A DNA stretch of 64,000 nt, taken from contig NZ_JACSQY010000002.1 of NCBI RefSeq assembly GCF_014836415.1, forward strand, positions 1-64,000, given 5' to 3'. Source of the DNA: Sporosarcina gallistercoris. GTDB taxonomy: Bacteria > Bacillota > Bacilli > Bacillales_A > Planococcaceae. The notes under the pieces are model-generated. The model saw only the letters and a program-made list of their open reading frames with translations. It had not been told where the DNA came from and searched no databases. Positions 1-8,736 of this stretch are shown piece by piece (positions within the stretch are counted from its first letter, which is position 1; every line of letters starts with the position of its first letter). Both the position numbers and the translations under genes were made by a program.

Positions 1-24
1 AGCCAGGATCAAACTCTCCATAAA
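1..24 (-). rRNA. rrs: 16S rRNA, 5' end only
   Basis: Read on the minus strand, these bases are the conserved start of bacterial 16S rRNA (TTTATGGAGAGTTTGATCC...). The gene continues beyond the left edge of the window, so only its first two dozen bases are present. It is the last element of the tRNA-rRNA transcription unit described below. Confidence 0.93.
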
Positions 25-182
25 AGAGAATTGATTGCTCAATTCGTACTGGCATCATTTAAGATGTCTATCAGATCCGTTAAGATCTGTTGTGTTTGTT
101 CCACCGGCAGAACCGATTTCCCAAACGATATTTTGTTGACATTTTGCTGTTCAGTTTTCAAGGTTCATATGGTTATAAATTA
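25..182 (-). other. rRNA leader between tRNA-Gly and 16S
   Basis: A 158-base spacer separating tRNA-Gly from the 16S 5' end. It carries the AACCTTGAAAACTGAAC-type sequence commonly found in Bacillales rRNA spacers and no credible open reading frame. I see no sigma-A promoter here, so the 16S gene is probably transcribed from the promoters upstream of the tRNA genes. Processing signals are expected, but I cannot place them. Confidence 0.55.
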
Positions 183-256
183 TGGAGCGGGTGAAGGGAA
201 TCGAACCCTCATCATCAGCTTGGAAGGCTGAGGTTTTACCACTAAACTACACCCGC
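183..256 (-). tRNA. tRNA-Gly (anticodon UCC)
   Basis: A 74-base cloverleaf on the minus strand with GCGGGTG acceptor, GGTTCGATTCC T-arm, anticodon loop CTTCCAA and an encoded CCA end. It is the last tRNA before the 16S gene. Confidence 0.95.
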
Positions 257-274
257 GTTATTAATATTATATTG

Positions 275-351
<77 letters not shown>

Positions 352-372
352 TCGCTGAGATTAAAATGTATT

Positions 373-459
<87 letters not shown>

Positions 460-486
460 TTATTTATTATTTTTGCGACATCCTCT

Positions 487-514
487 ATTATAGATGATAA
501 GTAAAGTTTGTCAA
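487..514 (-). promoter_or_regulatory. Sigma-A promoter for tRNA-Leu/Arg/Gly and 16S
   Basis: On the minus strand TTGACA (509-514) and TATAAT (487-492) are both perfect consensus hexamers separated by 16 bases. It lies between tRNA-Lys and tRNA-Leu and would give the downstream tRNAs and the rRNA their own strong promoter. Confidence 0.85.
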
Positions 515-538
515 CACTTAAGTTTTAAGAAGTTAAAA

Positions 539-614
539 TGGTGAGCCATGCAGGATTCGAACCTGCGACCCTCTGATTAAAAGTCAGATGCTCTACCAAC
601 TGAGCTAATGGCTC
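539..614 (-). tRNA. tRNA-Lys (anticodon UUU)
   Basis: A 76-base tRNA with GAGCCAT acceptor, anticodon loop CTTTTAA, GGTTCGAATCC T-arm and an encoded CCA. Confidence 0.95.
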
Positions 615-681
615 GTACAGTTTTGAAATTAGATAATGGGTTCACTATCACCATTCCAAATATCTCGCGGTGTCTCTCGCT

Positions 682-710
682 AAGTTTTTCAAACGATGTT
701 TGAAAAACTT
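682..710 (-). repeat. Perfect hairpin between tRNA-Gln and tRNA-Lys
   Basis: A 13-base inverted repeat (682-694 with 698-710) around a 3-base loop, with AAGTTTTTCAAAC as the arm. It abuts and shares one base with the CCA end of tRNA-Gln. No U-tract follows it on the minus strand, so it is more likely a processing or stabilising hairpin than an intrinsic terminator. Confidence 0.6.
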
Positions 711-784
711 GGCTGGGGTAGCTGGATTCGAACCAACGAGTGACGGAGTCAAAGTCCGTTGCCTTACCGCTTGGCTATACCCCA
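710..784 (-). tRNA. tRNA-Gln (anticodon UUG)
   Basis: A 75-base tRNA with TGGGGTA acceptor paired to TACCCCA, anticodon loop CTTTGAC and an encoded CCA. Confidence 0.94.
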
Positions 785-808
785 AAATTATTATCGATAG
801 AAAGAACA

Positions 809-883
809 TGGTGACCCCTACGGGATTCGAACCCGTGTTACCGCCGTGAAAGGGCGGTGTCTTAACCGCTTGACCAAGGGGCC
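809..883 (-). tRNA. tRNA-Glu (anticodon UUC)
   Basis: A 75-base tRNA with GGCCCCT acceptor, anticodon loop CTTTCAC and an encoded CCA. It is the promoter-proximal gene of the cluster. Confidence 0.95.
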
Positions 884-938
884 ATCTATAATGAATTGCT
901 TTGTCGTTTGTTGTCGTTGTTCCTTGTCGACTTTTATT

Positions 939-967
939 ATTATAGACAGTCTTTCACTATTCGTCAA
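939..967 (-). promoter_or_regulatory. Sigma-A promoter of the tRNA-rRNA unit
   Basis: Minus-strand TTGACG (962-967) and TATAAT (939-944) with a 17-base spacer, placed about 55 bases upstream of tRNA-Glu. Confidence 0.85.
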
Positions 968-990
968 CAGTTTTCACGAAAGTTTTTCAA

Positions 991-1033
991 AAAAACGTTC
1001 AACCCCTTGGTATAACTAGGGTTGAACGTTTTT
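991..1033 (-). terminator. Terminator after sprT
   Basis: A 15-base perfect stem (991-1005 with 1019-1033) rich in A on one arm and T on the other, so it can act in both directions. It lies 12 bases past the sprT stop and shields the tRNA promoter from read-through. Confidence 0.85.
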
Positions 1034-1044
1034 AAAGGCTAGTG

Positions 1045-1503
1045 TTATTGAATCTCTTTTAGTATACCGTAGCATTTTCCACATCGGAATCGTTTTGTGT
1101 CCACTCGTCGTTTTCGTTCATATTGAAGCCCGCAATTTGTACAAATATAGATACGGATCTTTCTAGATGACGTTTCTCGACTCTTGAGTGGTCTACAGTA
1201 TCTCGGAGAGTTAGTTTCCAATAGAAGATTTTTAAAATCCCGATCGCCATGTTTATACCCTCTTCCTTCTATATGAAGATGGTAATGGCACAGTTCGTGT
1301 TTCAAGACACCTACCAGCTCTTTCATACCATAAAGATTTTCAACCCTCGGATTCACTTGTATGGAATGATCCGACAGCATATACCTGCCGCCTGTCGTTT
1401 GAAGACGACTATTGTAGACAGCTTTGTGGACGAATGGTTTCTGAAACCACTGAACAGAGAGGCTCTCCGTGAGCGCTTGCAGATCATCAATCGATAGATT
1501 CAT
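1045..1503 (-). CDS. sprT: SprT-like metalloprotein (YdcK)
   Basis: A 152-residue SprT-family protein. The zinc-metalloprotease signature HELCH is near residue 70, followed by HLHIEGRGYKHGD, which is typical of this family. The C-terminal third is a zinc ribbon with two CxxC pairs (CTNC and CGKC). The start at 1503 (MNLSIDD) aligns with the B. subtilis YdcK N-terminus; an in-frame ATG at 1518 overlaps the tex stop as ATGA and is the alternative. Translational coupling to tex is likely. In B. subtilis the family is uncharacterised; mammalian SPRTN and E. coli SprT are relatives, so a protease role is only inferred. Confidence 0.9.
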   Translation of the reverse strand: MNLSIDDLQALTESLSVQWFQKPFVHKAVYNSRLQTTGGRYMLSDHSIQVNPRVENLYGMKELVGVLKHELCHYHLHIEGRGYKHGDRDFKNLLLETNSPRYCRPLKSRETSSRKIRIYICTNCGLQYERKRRVDTKRFRCGKCYGILKEIQ

Positions 1504-1514
1504 GCCCTTCCCAG

Positions 1515-3674
1515 TCATTTTCCTGCTGGAGGTAACATTGTCAGGGCAATTCTACCTTTTGCTTTATCTACAGATTCTACCCATACCGTTACAATGTCTC
1601 CCGATGCGACCACATCGAGCGGATGCTTGACAAACCCTTTTTTTAGCTTAGAAATGTGGACAAGCCCGTCTTCATGGACACCTATATCGACAAATGCACC
1701 GAAGTCGACGACATTTCGGACAGTCCCTTGCATTTCCATTCCTTCATGAAGATCTTTCATATCGAGAACGTCCGCTTTAAGAAGTGGTTGCGGGTATTCA
1801 TCACGCGGGTCACGGTTAGGCCGTTTCAATGTTTCAATTACGTCGGTTACGGTAACCGTTCCGACATTCAGCTTTCTTGCGAGTTCTGCGCTGTTTAACG
1901 CTGTGAGCGCAGCTACCGCTTCAGCTGATCCGATTTGGTCTTTTGAAATTCCCGCTTCTTTCAATATATCTTCAGCAAGTGCATAACTTTCTGGGTGAAT
2001 ACCTGTCGCATCGAATAACTCCTTTGAATTTGGTACACGTAAAAATCCGATTGCCTGTTCATAGGTTTTCGCACCTAAACGCGGGATTTTCTTAAGTTGC
2101 GTTCTCTTTTCGAATTGACCGTCTTCTTCCCGTTTCTTCACAATATTTTCAGCCACTGTTTTAGATAGCCCTGCGACATATTGCAATAGCGATGCAGAAG
2201 CCGTGTTGACGTTGACACCGACACGGTTAACTGCGGTTTCGACGACAAACGAAAGCGAGTCTGCAAGTTGCTTCTTCGCGACGTCATGCTGATATTGGCC
2301 GACCCCTATCGATTCAGGATCGATTTTCACTAACTCCGACAAAGGGTCCTGCAATCTGCGCGCAATCGAAATGGCACTTCGTTGTTCCACTTGCAAGTCA
2401 GGGAATTCCGAACGTGCTTGTGCAGATGCGGAGTAAACACTTGCCCCGGCTTCATTGACAATGACATACGACACATCTGAATCCAATTCTTTAATCGTTT
2501 CGGCGATGAACTTCTCTGTTTCTCTAGAAGCAGTTCCGTTTCCGATTGCAATCAGTTTAATGTCGTATTTCTTCAATAGTTGCAAGACCGTTTGTTTGGA
2601 TGCCTCTTTTTGAGGTTTTGGAGGATGAGGATAAATGACCGAAATTTCAAGGTTCTTTCCAGTCTCATCGATTACCGCCAACTTACAACCTGTCCGGAAA
2701 GCAGGATCGACTCCTAATACCATGCGACCTTTTAACGGAGGCTGCAGCAGCAAGCTCTTCAAATTCTCCGCAAACACATGAATTGCTTGCGCTTCTGCTT
2801 TTTCGGATAAAGAAGACCTGATTTCGCGTTCTACGGAAGGAGCGATCAGCCGCTTGAACGAGTCTTCCAATGCTTCTTTTACATAGTGAACAGCTGGCGA
2901 GGATTCCCTTTTGACGACACTTCTCTCCAAATCACCGATAATCCGATCAGTCGGAAATCCAACAGTGACGCGGAGAACGTCTTCTTTCTCTCCTCTATTT
3001 AAAGCGAGTACGCGGTGCGGTACTACCTTGGACAAAGGCTCTTCGTACTCGTAATACATTTCATAAATACTTTTTTCGTCTTCAGCATCTTTTCGCTTGG
3101 ATGAGATGAGTGTCCCTGTGGACCAGCTGATTTTCCGGATTTTTTCACGCAAGGCAGCATCGTCAGCAATACGTTCCGCAATGATGTCCTGCGCACCTGC
3201 CAAGGCATCTTCTGTAGAATTCACTTCTTTTTCTTCGTTGATGAACTCTTTTGCCATCGATTCAACAGATTCATTCGTAAATTGCAGAAGTTTATCTGCA
3301 AGACCATTCAAGCCTCTCTCTATCGCAATCATGGCACGAGTCCGACGCTTTTGTTTGTAAGGTCTATATAAGTCTTCGAGCCTTTGTAAAACGTCCGCTT
3401 CTGTTATCTGCTGTTCTAATTCAGGAGTTAACTTGTCCTGTTCGCCTATCAGACGGAGAACTTCCTCTTTTCGCTGTTCCAGGCCCTTGCTGTATTGGTA
3501 GGCATCTTCAATGTCTTTAATTTGAACTTCATCCAACGAGCCGGTTGCTTCTTTACGGTATCGTGCAATGAATGGCACCGTATTCCCTTCGTCCAACAGC
3601 GCAATGACTTGTTTCGTTTGTTTTAACGGAAGTGCTGCACGTTTTGCGGTCAATTCTAAAATTCGTTCTGACAT
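1515..3674 (-). CDS. tex: Tex-family RNA-binding transcription accessory protein
   Basis: A 719-residue homologue of Tex (B. subtilis YdcI). The N-terminal Tex helical region covers about residues 1-190, a YqgF/RNase H-like fold starts near GVDPAFRTGCKLAVID, helix-hairpin-helix segments follow (VGVNVNTAS, IPRLGAKTYEQA), and a C-terminal S1 RNA-binding domain (VRNVVDFGAFVDIGVHEDGLVHIS) closes the protein. Length and domain order match the family. ATG at 3674 has GGGGG at good spacing; the ATG at 3680 is too close to it. It is the first gene of a two-gene unit with sprT and follows the rsbX terminator. Confidence 0.95.
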   Translation of the reverse strand: MSERILELTAKRAALPLKQTKQVIALLDEGNTVPFIARYRKEATGSLDEVQIKDIEDAYQYSKGLEQRKEEVLRLIGEQDKLTPELEQQITEADVLQRLEDLYRPYKQKRRTRAMIAIERGLNGLADKLLQFTNESVESMAKEFINEEKEVNSTEDALAGAQDIIAERIADDAALREKIRKISWSTGTLISSKRKDAEDEKSIYEMYYEYEEPLSKVVPHRVLALNRGEKEDVLRVTVGFPTDRIIGDLERSVVKRESSPAVHYVKEALEDSFKRLIAPSVEREIRSSLSEKAEAQAIHVFAENLKSLLLQPPLKGRMVLGVDPAFRTGCKLAVIDETGKNLEISVIYPHPPKPQKEASKQTVLQLLKKYDIKLIAIGNGTASRETEKFIAETIKELDSDVSYVIVNEAGASVYSASAQARSEFPDLQVEQRSAISIARRLQDPLSELVKIDPESIGVGQYQHDVAKKQLADSLSFVVETAVNRVGVNVNTASASLLQYVAGLSKTVAENIVKKREEDGQFEKRTQLKKIPRLGAKTYEQAIGFLRVPNSKELFDATGIHPESYALAEDILKEAGISKDQIGSAEAVAALTALNSAELARKLNVGTVTVTDVIETLKRPNRDPRDEYPQPLLKADVLDMKDLHEGMEMQGTVRNVVDFGAFVDIGVHEDGLVHISKLKKGFVKHPLDVVASGDIVTVWVESVDKAKGRIALTMLPPAGK

Positions 3675-3726
3675 TTCCATTCCCCCATTCGTTACTTTTT
3701 AGTTTACCATGAAAGTGCACACAAAA

Positions 3727-3757
3727 AATCCCGCTTCTAATTTATAGAAGCAGGGTT
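3727..3757 (-). terminator. Terminator of the sigma-B operon
   Basis: A 12-base nearly perfect stem (3727-3738 with 3746-3757) followed on the minus strand by TTTTTTG. It overlaps the last codons and stop of rsbX and ends the rsb-sigB transcript. Confidence 0.8.
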
Positions 3758-4338
3758 CCTGCGATGAACGTCGCATCGTCGCCAGGTTTCACCGTTTCAC
3801 GTACCATTTCCGATAGCGTAAGCGGATCACAACTTTGGCTTAGATAAGCTTTTGGACTTCTAAGTTCAACACCGTCTGAATGCATGAAGAACAAATCTCC
3901 ATTTTGGTATACATACTCTTGTGTTTTCATCTTTTGGGGGCGACCGGATAAGTACCCCATCACGGGAAGCGGATAAAGCATCTTGCCGTCTTGCTGCCGG
4001 ATATATAACCGGACATTGCCAACACAGCTATGTTGAATGGTATGTTTTACATGGTCAACCTTTATAATTGCCACCGCCGCACCACGTTTTTGTACCATAT
4101 GCTCATTAATACGACTGAGTAATTCCTCAATCGATTCTTCATGGTGCTCCTCTAAAATGCGAGGCATGACTTCCGCAGATTGGCGGGCAACCATTCCGCT
4201 GCCTAATCCATCTGCGATTGCACATATGAAATAATCCTCTTCCGCATGAAGAAAGTAAACGTCCCCAGAATCACGATTTCCACCTTTGGCCTGTTGATAA
4301 ATATACGCCTCGATATGATCGTTTTTGAATGCTTCCAT
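3742..4338 (-). CDS. rsbX: RsbX, PP2C-type serine phosphatase of the stressosome
   Basis: A 198-residue PP2C-like phosphatase. Metal-binding motifs are visible: ADGLGSG near residue 40, HSDGVE near 155 and GDDATF near the C-terminus. In B. subtilis RsbX dephosphorylates RsbS and RsbR and resets the stressosome. The start ATG at 4338 overlaps the sigB stop by one base (TGATG) with GGTGGAG upstream; a TTG one codon earlier is less likely. It is the last gene of the sigB operon. Confidence 0.93.
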   Translation of the reverse strand: MEAFKNDHIEAYIYQQAKGGNRDSGDVYFLHAEEDYFICAIADGLGSGMVARQSAEVMPRILEEHHEESIEELLSRINEHMVQKRGAAVAIIKVDHVKHTIQHSCVGNVRLYIRQQDGKMLYPLPVMGYLSGRPQKMKTQEYVYQNGDLFFMHSDGVELRSPKAYLSQSCDPLTLSEMVRETVKPGDDATFIAGTLLL

Positions 4339-5123
4339 CAAGAAACTCCACCTGCGGCCACTATGGCTTCCTGTAATTTCTTAATCGCCTTGCGTTGAAG
4401 TCTGGACACGTGCATTTGAGAGATGCCAAGTAGTTCACCGGTCTCCTTTTGGCTAAGTTGTTCAATATATGTATATTGGATAATCTGTTTCTCTCTGTCC
4501 GACAAAACATTCAAGGCATTTGCAACGAGTAACCGCTGGTCCGTTTTTTCATATCCATCATCTTGTGATCCGATGATATCAAATAACGTAACCGTACCGC
4601 CTTCGGAATCTGCTTCAAGCGTATGATCCATGGAAAGTGCTTGATAACTCCGTCCCATTTCCATTGCTTCCAGTACAGATTCCTCGTCCACTTCCAAGTA
4701 CTCTGCAATTTCGCTGACTAGCGGAGATCGTTGGAGTTCCGTGGTAAGTGTTTCAACAGTCGCTTTAATACGCGGTCCTAGTTCCTTAATACGGCGCGGT
4801 ACATGGACTGCCCATGTCTTGTCCCGCAAGAATCGTTTAATTTCGCCGATGATCGTCGGTACGGCGAACGCTTCAAAACTACGTCCGAACTCTGGATCAT
4901 ACCGACGTATAGCACCGAGCAGCCCTAGCATTCCGACTTGTGCGATGTCTTCGTGATATGACTTGCCTTTAGAATATTTACGGGCAATTGACTGTACAAG
5001 ACGTTCATAATGTAAGACGAGTTGAGTTTGTGCTTCGTCATCCTCATTTTCTTGATATCGTCGGATCCATTCTAAAACTTGTTCTTGAACTTGCGGATCA
5101 CGAGTAGGCTGTTTGCTTGACAT
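4338..5123 (-). CDS. sigB: RNA polymerase sigma-B, general stress sigma factor
   Basis: A 261-residue group 3 sigma-70 factor. Region 2 is clear (EDIAQVGMLGLLGAIRRYDP, then FAVPTIIGEIKRFLRDKTW), region 3 follows (VPRRIKELGPRIK), and the region 4 helix-turn-helix is at LSQKETGELLGISQMHVSR. Sigma-B directs the general stress regulon and is held inactive by RsbW. The gene overlaps rsbW by 26 bases, indicating translational coupling. Its probable own promoter is the sigma-B site at 5957-5982. Confidence 0.97.
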   Translation of the reverse strand: MSSKQPTRDPQVQEQVLEWIRRYQENEDDEAQTQLVLHYERLVQSIARKYSKGKSYHEDIAQVGMLGLLGAIRRYDPEFGRSFEAFAVPTIIGEIKRFLRDKTWAVHVPRRIKELGPRIKATVETLTTELQRSPLVSEIAEYLEVDEESVLEAMEMGRSYQALSMDHTLEADSEGGTVTLFDIIGSQDDGYEKTDQRLLVANALNVLSDREKQIIQYTYIEQLSQKETGELLGISQMHVSRLQRKAIKKLQEAIVAAGGVS

Positions 5124-5574
5124 CCGCTTCGCCCCGCTCTCTGCCCAGATATTTGGTCATGAAAACAGTGACTCCTTCTTCATGATGGACTTTCACATCG
5201 TCCATAAGCGTTTCCATTAAATAGAGTCCAAGTCCTCCTTCTCGCAAAAGTTGAACGTCAGACGCCTGTTCTGTATAGGGACCGACCTGTTTTTTTGTTT
5301 CTTCAAAATCGAAACTTTGTCCATGATCCGCCACCATGATTTCTAATTTATCCTCATAAAGTGCACAGCCAATGATGATTTCACCTTCTTCGTCCTCATC
5401 GTAGGCATGCCGTACTGCATTTGTAATCGCTTCACTGGAAGCGATCTTCAAATCTTCAATTTCATCGTATGTAAATCCTAGACGGCTTGCCAGCCCTGAA
5501 ATCGTCAGTCTTGCCACACCGACGTACTCCGGCTTGGCAGGAACTTTTATTTCAATGTAATCAAACGGTGCCAT
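5098..5574 (-). CDS. rsbW: RsbW, anti-sigma-B factor and serine kinase
   Basis: A 158-residue GHKL-type kinase. The N box is EAITNAVRHAY, the G1 box is VADHGQSFD and the glycine-rich lid is EGGLGLYLM. It binds sigma-B and phosphorylates RsbV. The start at 5574 (MAPFDYIEIKVP) matches the family and has a GGGG site; upstream in-frame codons to 5631 run through rsbV and are unlikely to be used. It overlaps rsbV by 14 bases. Confidence 0.96.
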   Translation of the reverse strand: MAPFDYIEIKVPAKPEYVGVARLTISGLASRLGFTYDEIEDLKIASSEAITNAVRHAYDEDEEGEIIIGCALYEDKLEIMVADHGQSFDFEETKKQVGPYTEQASDVQLLREGGLGLYLMETLMDDVKVHHEEGVTVFMTKYLGRERGEADVKQTAYS

Positions 5575-5899
5575 TCGGGTCCCCACTTTCCATTTCAATC
5601 TCAACCACATCATCGAGACCTGTAATTTCAAATAGACGCTTAAGTCGTTTGTTCAAACCGACAATTTTCACTGAGCCGTTCACAGCTTTCACTTTCTTAT
5701 AGAACGCGACAAAAACGCCAAGTCCTGTACTGTCCATATAATTCACTTCGTTAAAGTCAAGAACCGCTTGACATTCGGGTTGGTCTGCAACTTTTTCAAG
5801 TCGCTCTTTCAGTGTAGGAGCCGTAAATGCATCGATCTCCCCAATGATTTTAAATACATGGACACAGTCCTTCTCTTGTACATCAACTTGTAAATTCAT
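5561..5899 (-). CDS. rsbV: RsbV, anti-anti-sigma factor
   Basis: A 112-residue single STAS-domain protein. The phosphorylated serine is in the motif NYMDSTGLGV (Ser57 from this start). Unphosphorylated RsbV captures RsbW and frees sigma-B. A GTG three codons upstream (5908) is an alternative, but the GGGGTG site fits the ATG better. It is the first gene downstream of the internal sigma-B type promoter. Confidence 0.96.
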   Translation of the reverse strand: MNLQVDVQEKDCVHVFKIIGEIDAFTAPTLKERLEKVADQPECQAVLDFNEVNYMDSTGLGVFVAFYKKVKAVNGSVKIVGLNKRLKRLFEITGLDDVVEIEMESGDPNGTV

Positions 5900-5956
5900 T
5901 TTATCCACACCCCATATTTTCTGTTATAAACTGAGTTTAGACCTCTAGGATTGTGT

Positions 5957-5982
5957 ATACCCATTTCTCGTGTGAACAAAAC
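5957..5982 (-). promoter_or_regulatory. Sigma-B autoregulatory promoter before rsbV
   Basis: Minus strand GTTTTG (5977-5982), 14 bases, GGGTAT (5957-5962). The consensus is GTTTAA N12-15 GGGTAT. It sits between rsbU and rsbV, exactly where the B. subtilis operon has its internal sigma-B dependent promoter, and would amplify rsbV-rsbW-sigB-rsbX under stress. Confidence 0.85.
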
Positions 5983-5985
5983 ATA

Positions 5986-6987
5986 TTATTCTTTCTTAAA
6001 AAGAACGAGTGTAAAATCATCATGCAGCATATAATTTTGCATTTTGAAAAGTTCTGTATACAGATGATCAGCAATGTGTTGTGCCGGTAAGTTTTTGACA
6101 TCCCGCAACATGTTAAAAATGACTTCTTCGTCGATGAACCCTTCAGCATTTCTGCCTTCCGTTACACCATCCGTCAACATGACGATGAAATCCCCGGGAT
6201 ATAACTCGACTGATTTCTGTTGGAAGTCCACATCTTTTCGGATTCCAAGAAGAAGACCTTTGGCATCCAACTCAACAAAGCGGTCTTCCGCAGCACGATA
6301 GAGCAGTGCTGGTTCATGACCTGCAGAACCGAATGTGAATGTGTTTGTGCTTTTCATATACTTTCCATAAAACATGGAGATGAACATCGAGTCATCCACA
6401 CTTTTCTCGACGATTTGATTGATAATTTCCAGGACATGACGGGGATCGTTTGCTTTTTCCCGCAGACTATCCATTCCGAACTTGATCATCGACATACAGA
6501 GCGCCGCAGGGAGTCCTTTCCCCATCACATCCGCCACTGCAACACATGCTTCCTCGTGTCCTGACTCGATGAAGTAGACATAGTCGCCACTCATCTTCTT
6601 TGCAGGCTTACTGACGAAACCGATATCCAATCCGTCCACTCTCGGCACCGTGGTCTCAAGGAGCATATCTTGTACTTTTACAGCGACATCCATTTCGATT
6701 TGCATCGCTTCCTGCTTACGCACAAGACTCTGATGCTCCATTAGTGCCAAGCCATAGTGGATCATCACTTCTATTAAAAAATCATAAGAGGGACCAATGC
6801 TTGAAGCGACATCAGGAAAAATCTGCTCCACAGATGTTTTATGCAGGCTGATCACTTCTTCTGGAGAAATCTTTTTTTCGATGAACTTCCGACTGACCTG
6901 CTGAGCAGCATACAGATCGGTTTCATCCTCGTGGGTGACATATTTACGAAGCAGTTCCGAGTACTGCTTTCCAACTTCTTGTGGCAT
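5986..6987 (-). CDS. rsbU: RsbU, PP2C phosphatase activating RsbV
   Basis: A 333-residue protein. The N-terminal 85-100 residues form the helical RsbT-binding domain and the rest is a PP2C-type SpoIIE phosphatase domain: SGDYVYF, VADVMGKGLPAAL, MLTDGVTEGRN and DDFTLVLFK supply the metal ligands. It dephosphorylates RsbV-P when bound by RsbT. It ends just before the internal sigma-B promoter. Confidence 0.96.
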   Translation of the reverse strand: MPQEVGKQYSELLRKYVTHEDETDLYAAQQVSRKFIEKKISPEEVISLHKTSVEQIFPDVASSIGPSYDFLIEVMIHYGLALMEHQSLVRKQEAMQIEMDVAVKVQDMLLETTVPRVDGLDIGFVSKPAKKMSGDYVYFIESGHEEACVAVADVMGKGLPAALCMSMIKFGMDSLREKANDPRHVLEIINQIVEKSVDDSMFISMFYGKYMKSTNTFTFGSAGHEPALLYRAAEDRFVELDAKGLLLGIRKDVDFQQKSVELYPGDFIVMLTDGVTEGRNAEGFIDEEVIFNMLRDVKNLPAQHIADHLYTELFKMQNYMLHDDFTLVLFKKE

Positions 6988-6999
6988 TTGTTACTCTCC

Positions 7000-7401
7000 T
7001 TATCGCAGCCATTTTGTAGCGGTTATTGTGGTGCCTTTACCTACCTCTGACTCGACTTTGAAATCATCCATCAAACGTTTCACACCAGGCATTCCTGCAC
7101 CGAGGCCTCCAGATGTGGAAAACCCGTCTTCCATCACTCTGCGTAAATCCGGAATGCCAGGTCCTTCGTCTGAAGCGATGATGGTCATCCCCTTCATGCC
7201 ATCTATCGAAAGGCGTTCGATTTCTATCTTCCCTTTACCTGCATACAAATAGATATTACGCGCTAGCTCACTAATCGCGGTTGTGATTCGTGCTTGGTCC
7301 ACTGTTCCGAAGCCGGAGTGTTTCGCTTCATTACGACCAAGCTGTCGTGCAGCAACAATATCCCATTCCGTGAAAATCTCTACAGAAGACCGATTGTCCA
7401 T
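7000..7401 (-). CDS. rsbT: RsbT, switch kinase of the stressosome
   Basis: A 133-residue GHKL kinase with the N box ISELARNIYLYAG, the G1 box SDEGPGIPDLRRVMEDG and the lid GGLGAGMPGVKRLMD. RsbT phosphorylates RsbR and RsbS, is released from the stressosome and activates RsbU. It lies two bases after rsbS. Confidence 0.97.
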   Translation of the reverse strand: MDNRSSVEIFTEWDIVAARQLGRNEAKHSGFGTVDQARITTAISELARNIYLYAGKGKIEIERLSIDGMKGMTIIASDEGPGIPDLRRVMEDGFSTSGGLGAGMPGVKRLMDDFKVESEVGKGTTITATKWLR

Positions 7402-7403
7402 AT

Positions 7404-7766
7404 TCAGGCCTCCAATTCTCTGCGTAGCTTCGTAAGTCCGTTTTCAAGATCCAGGGCTGTCATTACATTTTCCAAACGGATTCCAAGTTCAATCAATGTG
7501 ATTGCAACGGCAGGTTGGATTCCTGTAATGACCACTTTTGCTCCCATGAGACTTGACATACTGATTACGTCACCGAGCACTTTTGCGATGAATGAATCGA
7601 TAAAATCGATAGAGGTCAAGTCGATCACAACACCTCTAGCAGTGGTTTCGTGCATTTTGTTCAATAGATCTTCTTGAAATTGAATCGCAGTCTGGTCATC
7701 CAATTCCCATTGGATTGAAACAATGAGTACTTCGTCTAACTTCAGAATAGGTATTCGTACATTCAT
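7404..7766 (-). CDS. rsbS: RsbS, stressosome STAS core protein
   Basis: A 120-residue single STAS domain. The RsbT-phosphorylated serine lies in [13 protein letters not shown] (Ser58). RsbS sequesters RsbT in the stressosome. It is separated from rsbR by one base and from rsbT by two, so the three are co-translated. Confidence 0.96.
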   Translation of the reverse strand: MNVRIPILKLDEVLIVSIQWELDDQTAIQFQEDLLNKMHETTARGVVIDLTSIDFIDSFIAKVLGDVISMSSLMGAKVVITGIQPAVAITLIELGIRLENVMTALDLENGLTKLRRELEA

Positions 7767-7767
7767 A

Positions 7768-8595
7768 TTACTCTACCTCCACTATTTCTCTGTTAGTTAA
7801 GCTTAACGCTTCTTGCATTCCTCTGCGCAGGGTACTGGTGGTCGTGAAATCACTTAAGTTGATCCCTAGTGCAACGATTGTTTGTGCAATTTCAGGTCGG
7901 ATTCCTACTAGCATGCATTTTGCTCCTACGAGACGGACTGCATCGGCTGCCTGGATAATATGATGTGCAACCATCGTATCGACAACTGGGACTCCAGTAA
8001 TATCGAGCAACACGACTTCTGCCCGTTGTTGGACAACACCTTCAAGCAGGTTCTCCATAATCAACTTCGCGCGTTCTGTGTCAATGGTGCCGACTAATGG
8101 CATGATGGATATTTTGTCAACGACCGGGATTAGCGACGCGGAAAGTTCCTGTAATGCAACTTTCTGCAATGTGTCCGTCTGTTCCCATTTGATCGCATAA
8201 GCCTCGATAATGCTTTCTCGCAATGGGTTGATCCAACCAGTGAATACCCCCATAAAGATTCTGAGATTTTGCTCTGTAATGATTTCTTTGTCTTCCAGCA
8301 TTTCAAATACAACAGCAGCAAAATTATCGATTGCTTTGTTCACGAACTTAATCGACCAGCCGAAGCGGATCACTTTTTCCGTAAAGTCGTCCAATCGTTC
8401 GTTGTTCACCGCGTTTTCGCCTTCGTTGATATTTGAGGTCATGAGTGTTGTAAATTCACGGCTTGTCTTTTCCACAAGGTGGTGAGGCATGAAGTGGAAG
8501 AAACGTTCACCCTTTTCTTCTTTCATTAGCTCAATCCATTGTTCGATGATGGCGTCCATATGTTCGTTGACTACTGTCCTCATTTTACTGTTCAT
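7768..8595 (-). CDS. rsbR: RsbR, stressosome sensor-scaffold protein
   Basis: A 275-residue protein with an N-terminal globin-like non-haem domain (about 1-150) and a C-terminal STAS domain (about 155-265). The two threonines phosphorylated in B. subtilis RsbRA are conserved in GTIDTERAK and VPVVDTMVA. It forms the stressosome with RsbS and RsbT. It is the first gene of the rsb operon; a TATACT -10 element at 8647-8652 may belong to its promoter. Confidence 0.95.
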   Translation of the reverse strand: MNSKMRTVVNEHMDAIIEQWIELMKEEKGERFFHFMPHHLVEKTSREFTTLMTSNINEGENAVNNERLDDFTEKVIRFGWSIKFVNKAIDNFAAVVFEMLEDKEIITEQNLRIFMGVFTGWINPLRESIIEAYAIKWEQTDTLQKVALQELSASLIPVVDKISIMPLVGTIDTERAKLIMENLLEGVVQQRAEVVLLDITGVPVVDTMVAHHIIQAADAVRLVGAKCMLVGIRPEIAQTIVALGINLSDFTTTSTLRRGMQEALSLTNREIVEVE

Positions 8596-8683
8596 AACGT
8601 TGTCTTTTCCCCCTTATGATGAAAACACGATACAACTTTGTTCTCTAGTATAACGGATAAGTGGGCGTTCAGCATCTTTTCTG

Positions 8684-8721
8684 TACAAAAAATCCATTCT
8701 GTCGGAGGACAGAATGGATTT
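8684..8721 (-). terminator. Terminator of the alr-ndoAI-ndoA unit
   Basis: A 14-base perfect stem (8690-8703 with 8708-8721) and a 4-base loop, followed on the minus strand by TTTTTTG. It ends the transcript from ndoA before the rsbR promoter. Confidence 0.87.
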
Positions 8722-8736
8722 CTTTGCTATGTATGC

